DNA from: Candidatus Roizmanbacteria bacterium GW2011_GWA2_35_19
GTDB taxonomy: Bacteria > Patescibacteriota > Microgenomatia > UBA1406 > GWC2-37-13
Length of the DNA stretch: 56,383 nucleotides
Direction: 5' to 3'
Assembly (NCBI GenBank): GCA_000990565.1
Contig: LBQC01000001.1
Location: 1-56,383, forward strand
Each line of letters opens with the position of its first letter. Within the stretch, counting starts at the first letter, position 1. A program made the translations under genes and the position numbers. Below are positions 25,564 through 33,741 of the stretch, piece by piece. The notes beneath the pieces were generated by a model. It saw only the letters and a list, made by a program, of their open reading frames with translations, had not been told where the DNA came from and did no database searches.

Positions 25564-27777
25564 ATGTACCCCATGAATAGGCTAATGCAGCTCCTTTACT
25601 ATTTAGCTAATTTTTTCATTTCAATAGGAGAGCTTACAAGAAGGGTAGTATATAGGATTATATATTATTTGGGACGTGCTATCTTTATAGTGGTTAAGGA
25701 GATTGGTAATTTTCTTCGAGTTGTTCTGGCGTCAATTTTTAATAAAGCTTCTTCAATAAAACTACCAAGGTTGCCAAAGTTTCCGAAAATATCTCTACCC
25801 AGAATCTCACTATCTTTTATAACAACAAGAATTAGGTATTTTTTATTAGGAGTGATATTTACGGCGACGCTTGTCTTGCTTAGAGAAGGATATATATTCG
25901 TAAAACAATTACCATCACCCTATAATATAGGTAAGGTTAATTTTCCAGTTTCTTCGCATATTTATGATCGAAATGGAAAATTACTCTACGAAATTTATCG
26001 AAGTGAAAATAGAACTCCGGTATCACTTAATTCTTTACCTTCGTATATAGCTGAGGCTACTATTTCAATTGAAGATAAGGATTTTTACCGTCATTCAGGT
26101 GTTGCTTTAATATCAGGAGTTTTTCGTGCTTTAAAGGAAACTATAATTACAAAAAACTTACAAGGAGGATCGACTATCACACAACAGCTAGTTAAAAGCG
26201 CCTTGCTTTCACCGGAAAGAACGGTTGAAAGAAAAATTAAAGAAATAATATTGGCTTTATGGACTGAAAAAATTTATTCAAAGGATCAAATACTGGAAAT
26301 GTATTTAAACCAAGTACCATACGGAGGATCGTCATATGGGATTGAAGAGGCATCTAAGGTCTATTTTGGAAAAAATGCTAAGGAATTAACTTTGGATGAA
26401 GCCGCTCTTTTAGCTGGTCTACCGCAGGCGCCATCAATATATTCTCCATATAGCAATCCAAGCGCTGCAAAATCACGTCGTGATGAAGTTCTTGAAGCTA
26501 TGGAAAGCTTGGGATATATAACTAAGGAGTCTAAAATTAAAAATCAAGCAATAGATATTGAAATTTTACCGCCAAAGACATCCATCCGCGCTCCACATTT
26601 TGTATTTTATACCAAATCGAACCTTGAAGATACGTTTGGGATCTCAACAGTTGAAGAGGGAGGGTTAAATGTAACGACAACTTTAGACTTAGATATCCAA
26701 GAAACCGCCGAGAAAATATTAAAAGAAGAATTAGAAAAAATAAATAACTTAAACGTAACTAATGGTGCAATTTTGATCACAAGGCCACAAACAGGAGAAA
26801 TCATTGCTATGGTGGGGTCGGTAGATTATTTCATCTCAGATACTGGCGCATATAATGTAACAACAGCGTTAAGGCAGCCAGGATCATCGATTAAGCCACT
26901 CCTATACGCTTTAGCCATCGAAAAAGGCTATACAGCTGCAACGATAATTGAAGATAGTCCGGTGATTTTCAACATACCCGGGTCGACGTCCTATAAACCA
27001 GTTAACTATGATGGTAAATTTCATGGAAAGGTGCCTCTTAGGATGGCGCTTGCCAATTCTTACAATATACCAGCGGTTAGAACTCTTGAGAAAGCTGGCT
27101 TAGAAGACTTCATTGACTTTTCGGAAAAAATGGGAATTCGAACGTGGAAAGATAAGTCTAGATATGGTTTATCGCTTGCCTTAGGTGGTGGGGAAGTCAC
27201 CATGATTGATATGGCAACTGCCTTCGGGGTCCTTGCCAATTCAGGCTACAAACTACCGCTAACTTATTACTTAAAAATAGAAGGGCCAAATAATAAAGTC
27301 AATCGTGAATATCACCCCTTTAAGATCAGAGAGATAGACTCAGGCATTGCATATATAATTTCAGATATTCTTTCTGATAATTTTGCCCGTCAATATGCAT
27401 TTGGATCAAATTCACAACTTGAAATTCCAGGATACAAGGTTGCTGTCAAAACCGGAACAACTGATAGTAAAAAGGACAACTGGACAATAGGGTATACTCC
27501 GGAATTTCTAGTAGCGGTCTGGGTTGGTAATAACGATAATACTCCTATGAACCCGTATCTTTCCTCAGGCGTAACCGGAGCCGCCCCAATTTGGAATAGA
27601 GTCATGAGTTATTTGCTCAAAAATTACGGTAATGGGACAAAGTGGTATAGCCAGCCGGAAAATGTAGTTTCTAAAAATTGTTTTTACGGAAGAAAAGAAT
27701 ATTTCATTAAAGGTACAGAAAGCACCGTTAACTGCGGTCAAAGTCAACTTGGCACTACTCCAACACCAACTCGATAA
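25564..27777 (+). CDS. mrcA: Class A penicillin-binding protein (PBP1A type)
   Basis: A bifunctional peptidoglycan synthase, 737 residues. A cytoplasmic/basic region and a membrane helix (about 95-113) precede the GT51 glycosyltransferase domain, with catalytic Glu170 in EDKDFYRHSG and GGSTITQQLVK. The transpeptidase domain has SxxK at Ser441-Lys444 (PGSSIKP), SYN in NSYNIPAV and KTGT at 629-632. It polymerises lipid II and cross-links stem peptides outside the membrane. TATAAT is 10 bases before the ATG, with no good Shine-Dalgarno. Confidence 0.94.
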   Translation: MYPMNRLMQLLYYLANFFISIGELTRRVVYRIIYYLGRAIFIVVKEIGNFLRVVLASIFNKASSIKLPRLPKFPKISLPRISLSFITTRIRYFLLGVIFTATLVLLREGYIFVKQLPSPYNIGKVNFPVSSHIYDRNGKLLYEIYRSENRTPVSLNSLPSYIAEATISIEDKDFYRHSGVALISGVFRALKETIITKNLQGGSTITQQLVKSALLSPERTVERKIKEIILALWTEKIYSKDQILEMYLNQVPYGGSSYGIEEASKVYFGKNAKELTLDEAALLAGLPQAPSIYSPYSNPSAAKSRRDEVLEAMESLGYITKESKIKNQAIDIEILPPKTSIRAPHFVFYTKSNLEDTFGISTVEEGGLNVTTTLDLDIQETAEKILKEELEKINNLNVTNGAILITRPQTGEIIAMVGSVDYFISDTGAYNVTTALRQPGSSIKPLLYALAIEKGYTAATIIEDSPVIFNIPGSTSYKPVNYDGKFHGKVPLRMALANSYNIPAVRTLEKAGLEDFIDFSEKMGIRTWKDKSRYGLSLALGGGEVTMIDMATAFGVLANSGYKLPLTYYLKIEGPNNKVNREYHPFKIREIDSGIAYIISDILSDNFARQYAFGSNSQLEIPGYKVAVKTGTTDSKKDNWTIGYTPEFLVAVWVGNNDNTPMNPYLSSGVTGAAPIWNRVMSYLLKNYGNGTKWYSQPENVVSKNCFYGRKEYFIKGTESTVNCGQSQLGTTPTPTR

Positions 27778-27815
27778 AAATATTAAATAACAAATAATAA
27801 ATAACAATTGAACAT

Positions 27816-27908
27816 CAAATAACAAATTTTAAATGTTTTAAACACCTGCCTGCCGGCAGGCAGGTTTGTATTTAATTATTTGTAATTCAATTGTGGATTT
27901 GTTATTTG
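27816..27908. terminator. Palindromic region between convergent genes, probable bidirectional terminator
   Basis: A perfect 22-bp GC-rich palindrome (27844-27865, half-site ACCTGCCTGCC) is nested within an outer pair, CAAATAACAAAT (27816-27827) and its inverse (27897-27908). The surroundings are AT-rich TAACAAAT-like words. It lies between the ends of mrcA (+) and serS (-), where both operons need termination. Confidence 0.55.
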
Positions 27909-27915
27909 AAATTTA

Positions 27916-29169
27916 TCATTTTCTTGGAGGTATCTTTTCAAATCCGACCATAGATTGAAGGACTTTAGGTACGAGGATACTTCCGTCTTTCTGTTGATAA
28001 TTTTCAAGTATAGCTATAAGGACTCTAGGTGAGGGGATAGCCGTGTCATTAAGGGAAAAACAATAATCGGTTGAGCCATCCTTTTTTCGGCATTTTATTT
28101 TTAATCTTCTTGTCTGAAAGTCGCCCATGATAGAATTTGAAGCGATTTCCCCGTATCCTTTTCGATATGGCATCCAAATCTCTGTATCATACTTATAAAT
28201 CTGCGGTTCACCCATATCACCAGTACACATGAGCATTCTTCGATACGGGATATTCAGTTCTTCCAAAATTTCCTCAGTATTTGTTTGTAATTCTTCATGT
28301 AATATTTTTGCTTCTTCTATATTATTTTTAGCAATTATCACCTGCTCAACTTTCCAAAATTCGTGTAATCGGTAAAGTCCTTTCAGGTCTTTACCATATG
28401 ATCCGGCCTCGCTTCTAAAGCACGGAGAGAAGGCAACGAACTTCTTAGGGAGATCTTTTTCATTTAATATTTCATTAGCATAATATGCCGTAACTGGGAT
28501 TTCTGCCGTTGCGGATAAATACGAATCTTCATCATTAAGCTTATATACTTCATCTTTTCCCCATGGAAAATGACCTGAACCAAAAAGAGTAAATCCTTTA
28601 ACAATAGCTGGGGCAATGATTGGAGTGTAGCCTTTTTTTACTAGTTTTTGAAGCGCGTAAAACAATATTGCGATATGAAGTTGAGCGGCTTGATTTTTAA
28701 GAAAATACCCTCTGAAACCTGAAGTTTTTACTCCACGCTCCAAATCAAATAGATCTAGACTTAGCCCAAGTTCAATATGCGATTTTGGTTCGAAATCCAT
28801 TTTGGAAATTTTTCCCCACTTTTTTACTTCAACATTTCCAGCTGCATCAGCTCCAACTGGGACTTCATCTAAGGGGACGCTTGGAACGTATGAGAGTAGA
28901 TTTGTTAATTGCTGATTGCTGATTGCTAATTGCGCTTCTAATTTTTTAAGTTCTTCTTTAATTGTCTTACCACGTCTAACGATCTCCGGGGTTGGCTTAT
29001 TTTTCCCGGCCTTATTTCTTTCTTCACGTAAAATCTGGATTTTGGAAATAAGATCACGACATATATCATCGAGTTTTAAAATCGAATCAATATCAACTTT
29101 GCGGTTTTTATTTTTAGCCGCCTCAATGACCTTATTTTTATTGGCGCGAATGAAATCTATTGATAGCAT
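27916..29169 (-). CDS. serS: Seryl-tRNA synthetase
   Basis: Charges tRNA-Ser. 417 residues: an N-terminal coiled-coil arm (about 28-95), then the class II core with TAEIPVTAYYANEIL, the motif 2 region FRSEAGSYGKDLKGLYRLHEFWKVEQV, and motif 3 SLNDTAIPSPRVLIAILENYQ. The arm contains a GCTGATTGC word repeat (about 28904-28933) read as QLAISNQQL. It starts 22 bp after serBA with no terminator between, so it should share the serine-responsive promoter and attenuator. Confidence 0.95.
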   Translation of the reverse strand: MLSIDFIRANKNKVIEAAKNKNRKVDIDSILKLDDICRDLISKIQILREERNKAGKNKPTPEIVRRGKTIKEELKKLEAQLAISNQQLTNLLSYVPSVPLDEVPVGADAAGNVEVKKWGKISKMDFEPKSHIELGLSLDLFDLERGVKTSGFRGYFLKNQAAQLHIAILFYALQKLVKKGYTPIIAPAIVKGFTLFGSGHFPWGKDEVYKLNDEDSYLSATAEIPVTAYYANEILNEKDLPKKFVAFSPCFRSEAGSYGKDLKGLYRLHEFWKVEQVIIAKNNIEEAKILHEELQTNTEEILEELNIPYRRMLMCTGDMGEPQIYKYDTEIWMPYRKGYGEIASNSIMGDFQTRRLKIKCRKKDGSTDYCFSLNDTAIPSPRVLIAILENYQQKDGSILVPKVLQSMVGFEKIPPRK

Positions 29170-29191
29170 ATATTTAATTATAAACTAAATT

Positions 29192-31087
29192 TTAATACAA
29201 TATTCTGAACTTAATAGTTTCAGGAATTTTTTTTAATCTATCGATAGCTTTCTGTGGATATTGTTTGTTAACATCTGTTATCACATAACCAATATCCTCG
29301 TTAGTTTTTAAATATTGCCCCTCGATATTAATATTGTTTTCACCCAAAACACTATTGATTTTGGCTAAAATTCCAGGGACATTTTGGTGAATGTGAATTA
29401 AACGATGAAAATCTTTTTGCTGAATCAATTGAATGTTTGGAAAATTAACACTAAGCATCGTGTTCCCAGTATTGACATTTTCAATAATTTTTTTAGTAAC
29501 AAATTCTCCAATGTTTTTTTGAGCCTCTACAGTATTTCCACCGATATGAGGAGTAAGAACAACGTTAGAAAAATTCTGAAGCTGGCAGTTAAATATTTCT
29601 TTATTTGTTTTTGGTTCATTGGGGAAAACGTCTATAGCGGCTCCAGTAATTTTTTTATTTCTTATATTGTTAGTTAGAGCTTTTATATCAGTAATAAATC
29701 CACGGCTCGAATTCAAAAACAATACGCCATCTCTCATTAATTTAAACTCCGCTTTGCCTATCAAGTTTTTATTAGCTGCTCTTCCATCAACATGAAGGGT
29801 GATAATATCAGCTTTCTTTAACAGCTCCTGAAGCGTTTCACATTTTTTAGCATTACCGAGAGCTAGTTTATCGATGATATCATAAAAATAAACTTCCGTT
29901 CCTAAATTCTCTGCTAAAACTGAAAGCTGAGATCCAACATTACCATAACCAATAATTCCTAATTTTTTCCCTCTTATTTCATAACAATTTTTTACTGACT
30001 TATCCCAAATATTTTTATGCATTTTTGTATTTTTTTCAAATATTTTTCGACTAAGCATAATTATTTCACCGATTATTAATTCAACAACGCTTCTTGTGTT
30101 GCTATATGGTGCATTAAAAGTGATAATTCCGTTTTGTGAAGCTGTTCTTAAATCGATTTGATTAGTACCAATACAAAAAGCGCCGATTACCAATAATTTT
30201 TTTGCTTTAGCTAAAACTTCATATGTAACTTTAGTACGAGATCTTATTCCCAATATAGAAATATCGGCAATTTTTTTTATCAATTCATCTTCATTTAAAG
30301 CGTTTGGTAGAGTTTCGACCTGATAACCCTCGTTAATAAATAAATCGACTGCTGCTTGATCAATATTTTCCAATAATAAAACCTTTATTCGATTTTTTGG
30401 ATAAGAATAGGATCGGGGGAGATGAAGTAAGTACAAAAATTCATCAAAATTTGGCAGTACATAATCGGCCTTTTTAATCACAGAATCTCTTTTCACATTT
30501 TCACAGAAAACAAAGAACTTATCTGATAACCCGACTTTTTTTATTTGGTAATCTGTATAACTATCACCAATGACATAGATTTTTCCAGGTAAATTTAGAG
30601 CTTTTATTTGCTTAATTTTTCCTTCGTCTTGTGACAATAGATTTTTTTTATCAAAACCAATAATTTTACCTCGGTAATCAAAAATAAATTCGTTCGCGAA
30701 AATATTATTTTCGCTAATTCCTAAAGGTATAAATAAAGGCATAATGTATTCTCTAAATCCGCCTGAAACGATATAAATGTTATTAGAGTATTTTTTAAAA
30801 AATTCTTTATTTCGGGCAATTGAAACAGTGATTTTTCGTTTAAGTAGCCTTACTAATTTGCTTAAATCATTTTTATTTGCACTAATCAATTTAATTCTTT
30901 TTTTGAGAGATTGATTGAAAGGAATCTTACCCTCCATTCCAGCCTTCGTTATTTTTTTTATTTTTTCTAAGATTTCTTTTTTTCTTAGATTTTTTTGCAA
31001 AGCAATATTGGCCAATTCATCCAATGCCTCAACCTGTACAAAAGTACTATCAAAATCTATTATAAAAAATATTCTATTTTTATACAT
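29192..31087 (-). CDS. serBA: Fused phosphoserine phosphatase-phosphoglycerate dehydrogenase (SerB-SerA)
   Basis: 631 residues holding two serine-pathway enzymes. Residues 1-225 are a HAD phosphatase: DFDST (nucleophile D11, acid D13), IVSGGFREYI and GDSYTDY. Residues about 233-631 are D-3-phosphoglycerate dehydrogenase: GIRSRTKV, the NAD motif GYGNVG (380-385), FLNSSRG, AAIDVFPNEP and TPHIGGNT, then a C-terminal ACT domain (HIHQNVPGILAKINSVLGENNINIEG in two blocks) that probably senses serine. The protein covers the first and last steps from 3-phosphoglycerate to serine; serC is not in the window. Its Shine-Dalgarno GGGAGG is the 3' arm of the leader terminator. Confidence 0.92.
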   Translation of the reverse strand: MYKNRIFFIIDFDSTFVQVEALDELANIALQKNLRKKEILEKIKKITKAGMEGKIPFNQSLKKRIKLISANKNDLSKLVRLLKRKITVSIARNKEFFKKYSNNIYIVSGGFREYIMPLFIPLGISENNIFANEFIFDYRGKIIGFDKKNLLSQDEGKIKQIKALNLPGKIYVIGDSYTDYQIKKVGLSDKFFVFCENVKRDSVIKKADYVLPNFDEFLYLLHLPRSYSYPKNRIKVLLLENIDQAAVDLFINEGYQVETLPNALNEDELIKKIADISILGIRSRTKVTYEVLAKAKKLLVIGAFCIGTNQIDLRTASQNGIITFNAPYSNTRSVVELIIGEIIMLSRKIFEKNTKMHKNIWDKSVKNCYEIRGKKLGIIGYGNVGSQLSVLAENLGTEVYFYDIIDKLALGNAKKCETLQELLKKADIITLHVDGRAANKNLIGKAEFKLMRDGVLFLNSSRGFITDIKALTNNIRNKKITGAAIDVFPNEPKTNKEIFNCQLQNFSNVVLTPHIGGNTVEAQKNIGEFVTKKIIENVNTGNTMLSVNFPNIQLIQQKDFHRLIHIHQNVPGILAKINSVLGENNINIEGQYLKTNEDIGYVITDVNKQYPQKAIDRLKKIPETIKFRILY

Positions 31088-31187
31088 AATAAAAAACCTC
31101 CCTTCCGGGAGGTTGAATTTCTTAAATTAAAAACTAATCGTTATACTTCAACCTCCCGTTAAGCGGGCTAGAGGATGAAGAAGGTGA
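31088..31187 (-). promoter_or_regulatory. Serine-responsive transcription attenuator of serBA-serS
   Basis: Four segments, read on the minus strand. Segment 1 (31180-31164) lies across the Ser codons and pairs with segment 2 (31158-31146): CTTCA/TGAAG, CCT/AGG and CCCG/CGGG around a CTTAA loop. Segment 2 CGGGAGGTTGAA (31158-31147) is a perfect 12-bp match to segment 3 TTCAACCTCCCG (31117-31106), the antiterminator. Segment 3 overlaps AACCTCCC (31114-31107), which pairs with GGGAGGTT (31102-31095) around a GGAA tetraloop and is followed by a T-run, an ideal intrinsic terminator four bases before the serBA ATG. A ribosome stalled on Ser codons would cover segment 1 and favour 2:3. Confidence 0.9.
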
Positions 31188-31220
31188 ATAATTATTAGTA
31201 AAATCTACTCGATCGTTCAT
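31134..31220 (-). CDS. Serine-rich leader peptide of the serBA attenuator
   Basis: 28 codons starting at ATG 31220 and ending TAG. Codons 12-18 read S-P-S-S-S-S-S, using TCA, TCT, TCA, TCC, TCT and AGC, so both serine codon families are sampled. The ATG lies nine bases after a TATAAT -10 box with no room for a Shine-Dalgarno, so the mRNA is probably leaderless or nearly so. The stop codon is ten bases past segment 2. A ribosome finishing the ORF would therefore cover part of segment 2 and let the terminator form. It is too short to be listed by routine gene callers. Confidence 0.85.
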   Translation of the reverse strand: MNDRVDFTNNYSPSSSSSPLNGRLKYND

Positions 31221-31229
31221 ATTGTGATA

Positions 31230-31260
31230 ATTATAACATAGATAACAATTTTTTTGTCAA
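31230..31260 (-). promoter_or_regulatory. Promoter of the serBA leader
   Basis: On the minus strand, TTGACA (31260-31255) and TATAAT (31235-31230) match the sigma-70 consensus exactly, with a 19-bp spacer, slightly long. The -10 box overlaps the TAA stop of the upstream rdgB gene, so the promoter is hidden in the end of that gene. Confidence 0.75.
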
Positions 31261-31887
31261 TCTTTTTAAAGCTTTTAATCTATGATTAACTTCCAGGTGT
31301 TCTTGTTCAGTTAATTCGTCATAATATTTATTAAATTCATCAACTATAAAAAGAGCGCGGAATGGATAACCATTAGTCGGTCTTCCGGTTGGCTTTTCAG
31401 CAATATATCCCTTTATTTTCTCCTGTTCGAATACAACTACACCCCTGGGGTGGAGTTGGAGCTTATTGGAACGACCTAGACTCACCCCTGGGGTGGGGGC
31501 GTAAAAACAAATACATGTTTCCAAATAAGCGGTTCTTTGGGGTTGTTTAACATTTTTAAGATTTAGGAGAGTGTAGGCAATAAGCTCTTCGTCTGACGCT
31601 TCATAACCCGGCCAGCGCTTTGATTTGACTCCAGGCCCATTATTTAGATAGGGGATAACTAAACCGCCATCGTCAGCAATGGTTGGCAAACCTGTCAAAT
31701 TGCTGTAAAACTTAGCTTTAAGCAATGAATTTTCTTCAAAAGTTTTTCCAGTTTCCTCAGGCTCCTTCTCTACCCCGACGTCGTTTAAGCTAAGAAGAGT
31801 GATCCCTAATTCTTCTAATTTTTTTAAACCAAATCTTAATTCTTCAAGCTTTGCTGGATTATGAGTGGCAACTAGTATATTTTTCAT
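31231..31887 (-). CDS. rdgB: Non-canonical purine NTP pyrophosphatase (RdgB/HAM1)
   Basis: Hydrolyses dITP, ITP and XTP to monophosphates, keeping deaminated purines out of nucleic acids. 218 residues: ATHNPAKLEELRFGLK, FEENSLLKAKFYSNLTGLPTIADDGGLVIPYLNNGPGVKSKRW (in parts) and the late GRPTNGYPFRALFIV. The usual GFGYDPxF is changed to NGYPFRALF, and before it an insert of about 19 residues (PTPGVSLGRS... to LHPRG) is encoded by a repeat at 31440-31496. Activity is likely but the altered loop is a caution. The serBA promoter overlaps its stop codon. Confidence 0.85.
   Translation of the reverse strand: MKNILVATHNPAKLEELRFGLKKLEELGITLLSLNDVGVEKEPEETGKTFEENSLLKAKFYSNLTGLPTIADDGGLVIPYLNNGPGVKSKRWPGYEASDEELIAYTLLNLKNVKQPQRTAYLETCICFYAPTPGVSLGRSNKLQLHPRGVVVFEQEKIKGYIAEKPTGRPTNGYPFRALFIVDEFNKYYDELTEQEHLEVNHRLKALKRLTKKLLSML
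31440..31496. repeat. Two copies of CACCCCTGGGGTGG inside rdgB
   Basis: Identical 14-base near-palindromes at 31440-31453 and 31483-31496 bracket an insert in rdgB. A related sequence, CACTCCAGGAGTGG, lies in glmS at 53497-53510. Both genes gain the peptide TPGVSL there, in a loop absent from usual family members. Confidence 0.7.
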
Positions 31888-31937
31888 ACTGCGCTTTACG
31901 TTGATTTTACAATATAAAGAGTTAAAATATAGTTCAA

Positions 31938-32747
31938 ATGACTATCTACGAAAGAACGCGTCAATTTGCGCTATCCACCTCGCACAGAAAACTTTTTTTC
32001 TATAGAAATTTTGGAATAGGATCTCTTCATAGAGATGGAATTGTTAGGCCGGAAATTGCTAGTCTTGCTTTAAAAGAATCGAGCTTAGCAGAGGATGAAA
32101 TTAAAAAAAGACTTGGGAGCGAATATCTTCATAATGGAATTCCTGTTCCAACTTTATTATCTCTAGGAAAAGCCGTTGCAGCTGTTAAAACATTAACAAA
32201 CGATGACCCTCAATTAAGTTTTGCAAAAGAAAGAAGATTTGTATTTACGGCAGATGATTGGGTTTGGGCGGAAGGGTCGACAGAAGACTCTATAAGTAAT
32301 ATTTTTGGTAAACCTCAGTCCAATGAAACAATTTTGGATATTGTATCGCCTGATAGATATCTATACTCTGCCTTTGGAGTGACCGACGTATTATTTGATT
32401 ATCCAACGGGCAAAGTAGTTTTTGGATCATGGATAATTACCTGTTGTCTAGGCCAAAAAACTGAAAAACCTCCCAATTTTTTAGTTTCGCCAAATATCGC
32501 AGGCGGTCTAGATATTATAGAAGCAATTAAATTAGGATTAATACCTCCTAAGAAAAAATATACAAAACGCGCGGAATTATTTAAGCAAATTTCATTAAAT
32601 GAGGCGGAAAATATTGTAAATGATGTAAAATTATTAGAATCAGATAAAAAGTATTCAAAAGTACTAGATCTATCAGACATACCTCCATCTCATCCGGTTT
32701 TTGATAATTACCTAAGAGGAGCTTTAATGGACATTAGTTATAATTAA
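31938..32747 (+). CDS. Conserved-looking protein of unknown function
   Basis: 269 residues, soluble, no signal peptide or membrane helix. Notable stretches are RKLFFYRNFGIGSLHRDGIV, FTADDWVWAEGSTEDS, DVLFDYPTGKVVFGSWIITCCLG and PPSHPVFDNYLRGALMD. I recognise no domain. TTAAAATAT lies about 8 bases before the ATG as a possible -10. It is divergent from rdgB and followed by a 208-bp region with two terminator-like hairpins. Confidence 0.65.
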   Translation: MTIYERTRQFALSTSHRKLFFYRNFGIGSLHRDGIVRPEIASLALKESSLAEDEIKKRLGSEYLHNGIPVPTLLSLGKAVAAVKTLTNDDPQLSFAKERRFVFTADDWVWAEGSTEDSISNIFGKPQSNETILDIVSPDRYLYSAFGVTDVLFDYPTGKVVFGSWIITCCLGQKTEKPPNFLVSPNIAGGLDIIEAIKLGLIPPKKKYTKRAELFKQISLNEAENIVNDVKLLESDKKYSKVLDLSDIPPSHPVFDNYLRGALMDISYN

Positions 32748-32837
32748 TAGTTATTTGATATAGATATATATATTGATTTTTAACTGATACTAGTTTAGTA
32801 TTATTTATGGAACTGACAAAGTTTCAGGAAGTTCACC

Positions 32838-32860
32838 GTCCCAACCAGGCGGGTTTTTTT
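32838..32860 (+). terminator. Weak terminator candidate after the unknown gene
   Basis: CCGTC pairs with GGCGG (five pairs, one G-U) around CCAACCA-type loop bases, directly followed by seven T. The stem is weak but the T-run is good. It is the first of two such signals in this gap. Confidence 0.4.
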
Positions 32861-32926
32861 GTTCTCATATGAAACATAAATATAAGTTTAAATTAAAATT
32901 ACCGGCAGAAATGCCGTAGAGCGCAG

Positions 32927-32949
32927 TCCCCGCGAAAGCGGGGATTTTT
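32927..32949 (+). terminator. Strong intrinsic terminator 7 bases before the MazG-like gene
   Basis: TCCCCGC pairs perfectly with GCGGGGA around a GAAA tetraloop (32927-32944), then TTTTT. A second small hairpin, CGGCA-GAAA-TGCCG, lies at about 32903-32916. Because the signal sits so close to the next ATG it may act as an attenuator for that gene and not only as the end of the upstream one. Confidence 0.75.
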
Positions 32950-32955
32950 AATTTT

Positions 32956-33741
32956 ATGGGTAAACTTGAAATCAAACAAATAAAAACTTTAGACGGAGCA
33001 CAGTTACATTATCGTGACTGGAGGAAAACAATTCATCTTTATGAAACAGAAGATAGAAGTAGTATCTTTCAAGGATTTAGGAATGAACTAATGGAGTTAA
33101 GGGAAGAATTGGAAAATCCTAAAAAGAACAGAATTAATATCGCGGGCGAGGCGGCTGACATTTTGATTTATTCGATGGCGCTACTTGATCATGAAAACCA
33201 GTTATTTTCATCGCTTTACTCCAATGGTAAAACTGTAGAACTTTTTTCCGAATTACAAGAACTATCTAAAAGCCGAATTAAAGAGAAAAAGTGGACTTCG
33301 CCAGATGAAGTGTTTGAGAAAATACAAAAAGATACAGATACTATTGAGATAGTAATAAGTAATCATAGTTCATCGTTAAATCCGAGTTTAAGAGAGATAG
33401 TCTTAGATTCTTCCAGTTTAATCGTGATGCTTGGTTTACCTGTGGGGAGAATTGTAAGCGGAAAACTTTCCCGTAATGAAAATAAGTACCCCAGGGATCA
33501 ATTTACTTTTGAATCACTTTCTCAAGATTACAATGTTCCATTGGGGCTAGTTGGGCAATCTCTTCAAGAGCTGGTTAAAAGAAGGCAGGTCGACTTAAAA
33601 GACCTGTGGAATAAAGAATTAGATGTAAAGTATCTTACATCAGCGCTTGGTCCAGCCTTTGGTCTACATTCAATCGCTACAGCATTTTTACCGTTTATGC
33701 AGAAAATTTTGCCAAATCCTCAAAGAAGTGAATCTAATTGA
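32956..33741 (+). CDS. MazG-like protein (all-alpha NTP pyrophosphohydrolase type)
   Basis: 261 residues. The N-terminal 80 residues carry the MazG metal-binding pattern ExxE...ExxD: NELMELREELEN (E44, E47, with E50/E51) and GEAADILIYSMALLDH (E65, D68). MazG-type enzymes remove aberrant or alarmone-type NTPs. The remaining 180 residues are mostly helical and unrecognised; LREIVLDSSSLIVMLGLPVGRI could be a second, degenerate helical unit. It ends one base before the convergent lysine-tRNA synthetase gene. Confidence 0.6.
   Translation: MGKLEIKQIKTLDGAQLHYRDWRKTIHLYETEDRSSIFQGFRNELMELREELENPKKNRINIAGEAADILIYSMALLDHENQLFSSLYSNGKTVELFSELQELSKSRIKEKKWTSPDEVFEKIQKDTDTIEIVISNHSSSLNPSLREIVLDSSSLIVMLGLPVGRIVSGKLSRNENKYPRDQFTFESLSQDYNVPLGLVGQSLQELVKRRQVDLKDLWNKELDVKYLTSALGPAFGLHSIATAFLPFMQKILPNPQRSESN

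Noticed and set aside
27783-27835. AT-rich repeats that might be a CRISPR array
   Set aside because: Units are 7-12 bases, drifting and without spacers of constant length; no cas genes lie near. They match the genome's word-repeat habit.
32807-32872. 21-codon ORF (MELTKFQEV...) as a leader peptide of the MazG-like gene
   Set aside because: It has no run of a single amino acid tied to a pathway and the hairpin in it is weak. Insufficient support compared with the serine leader.
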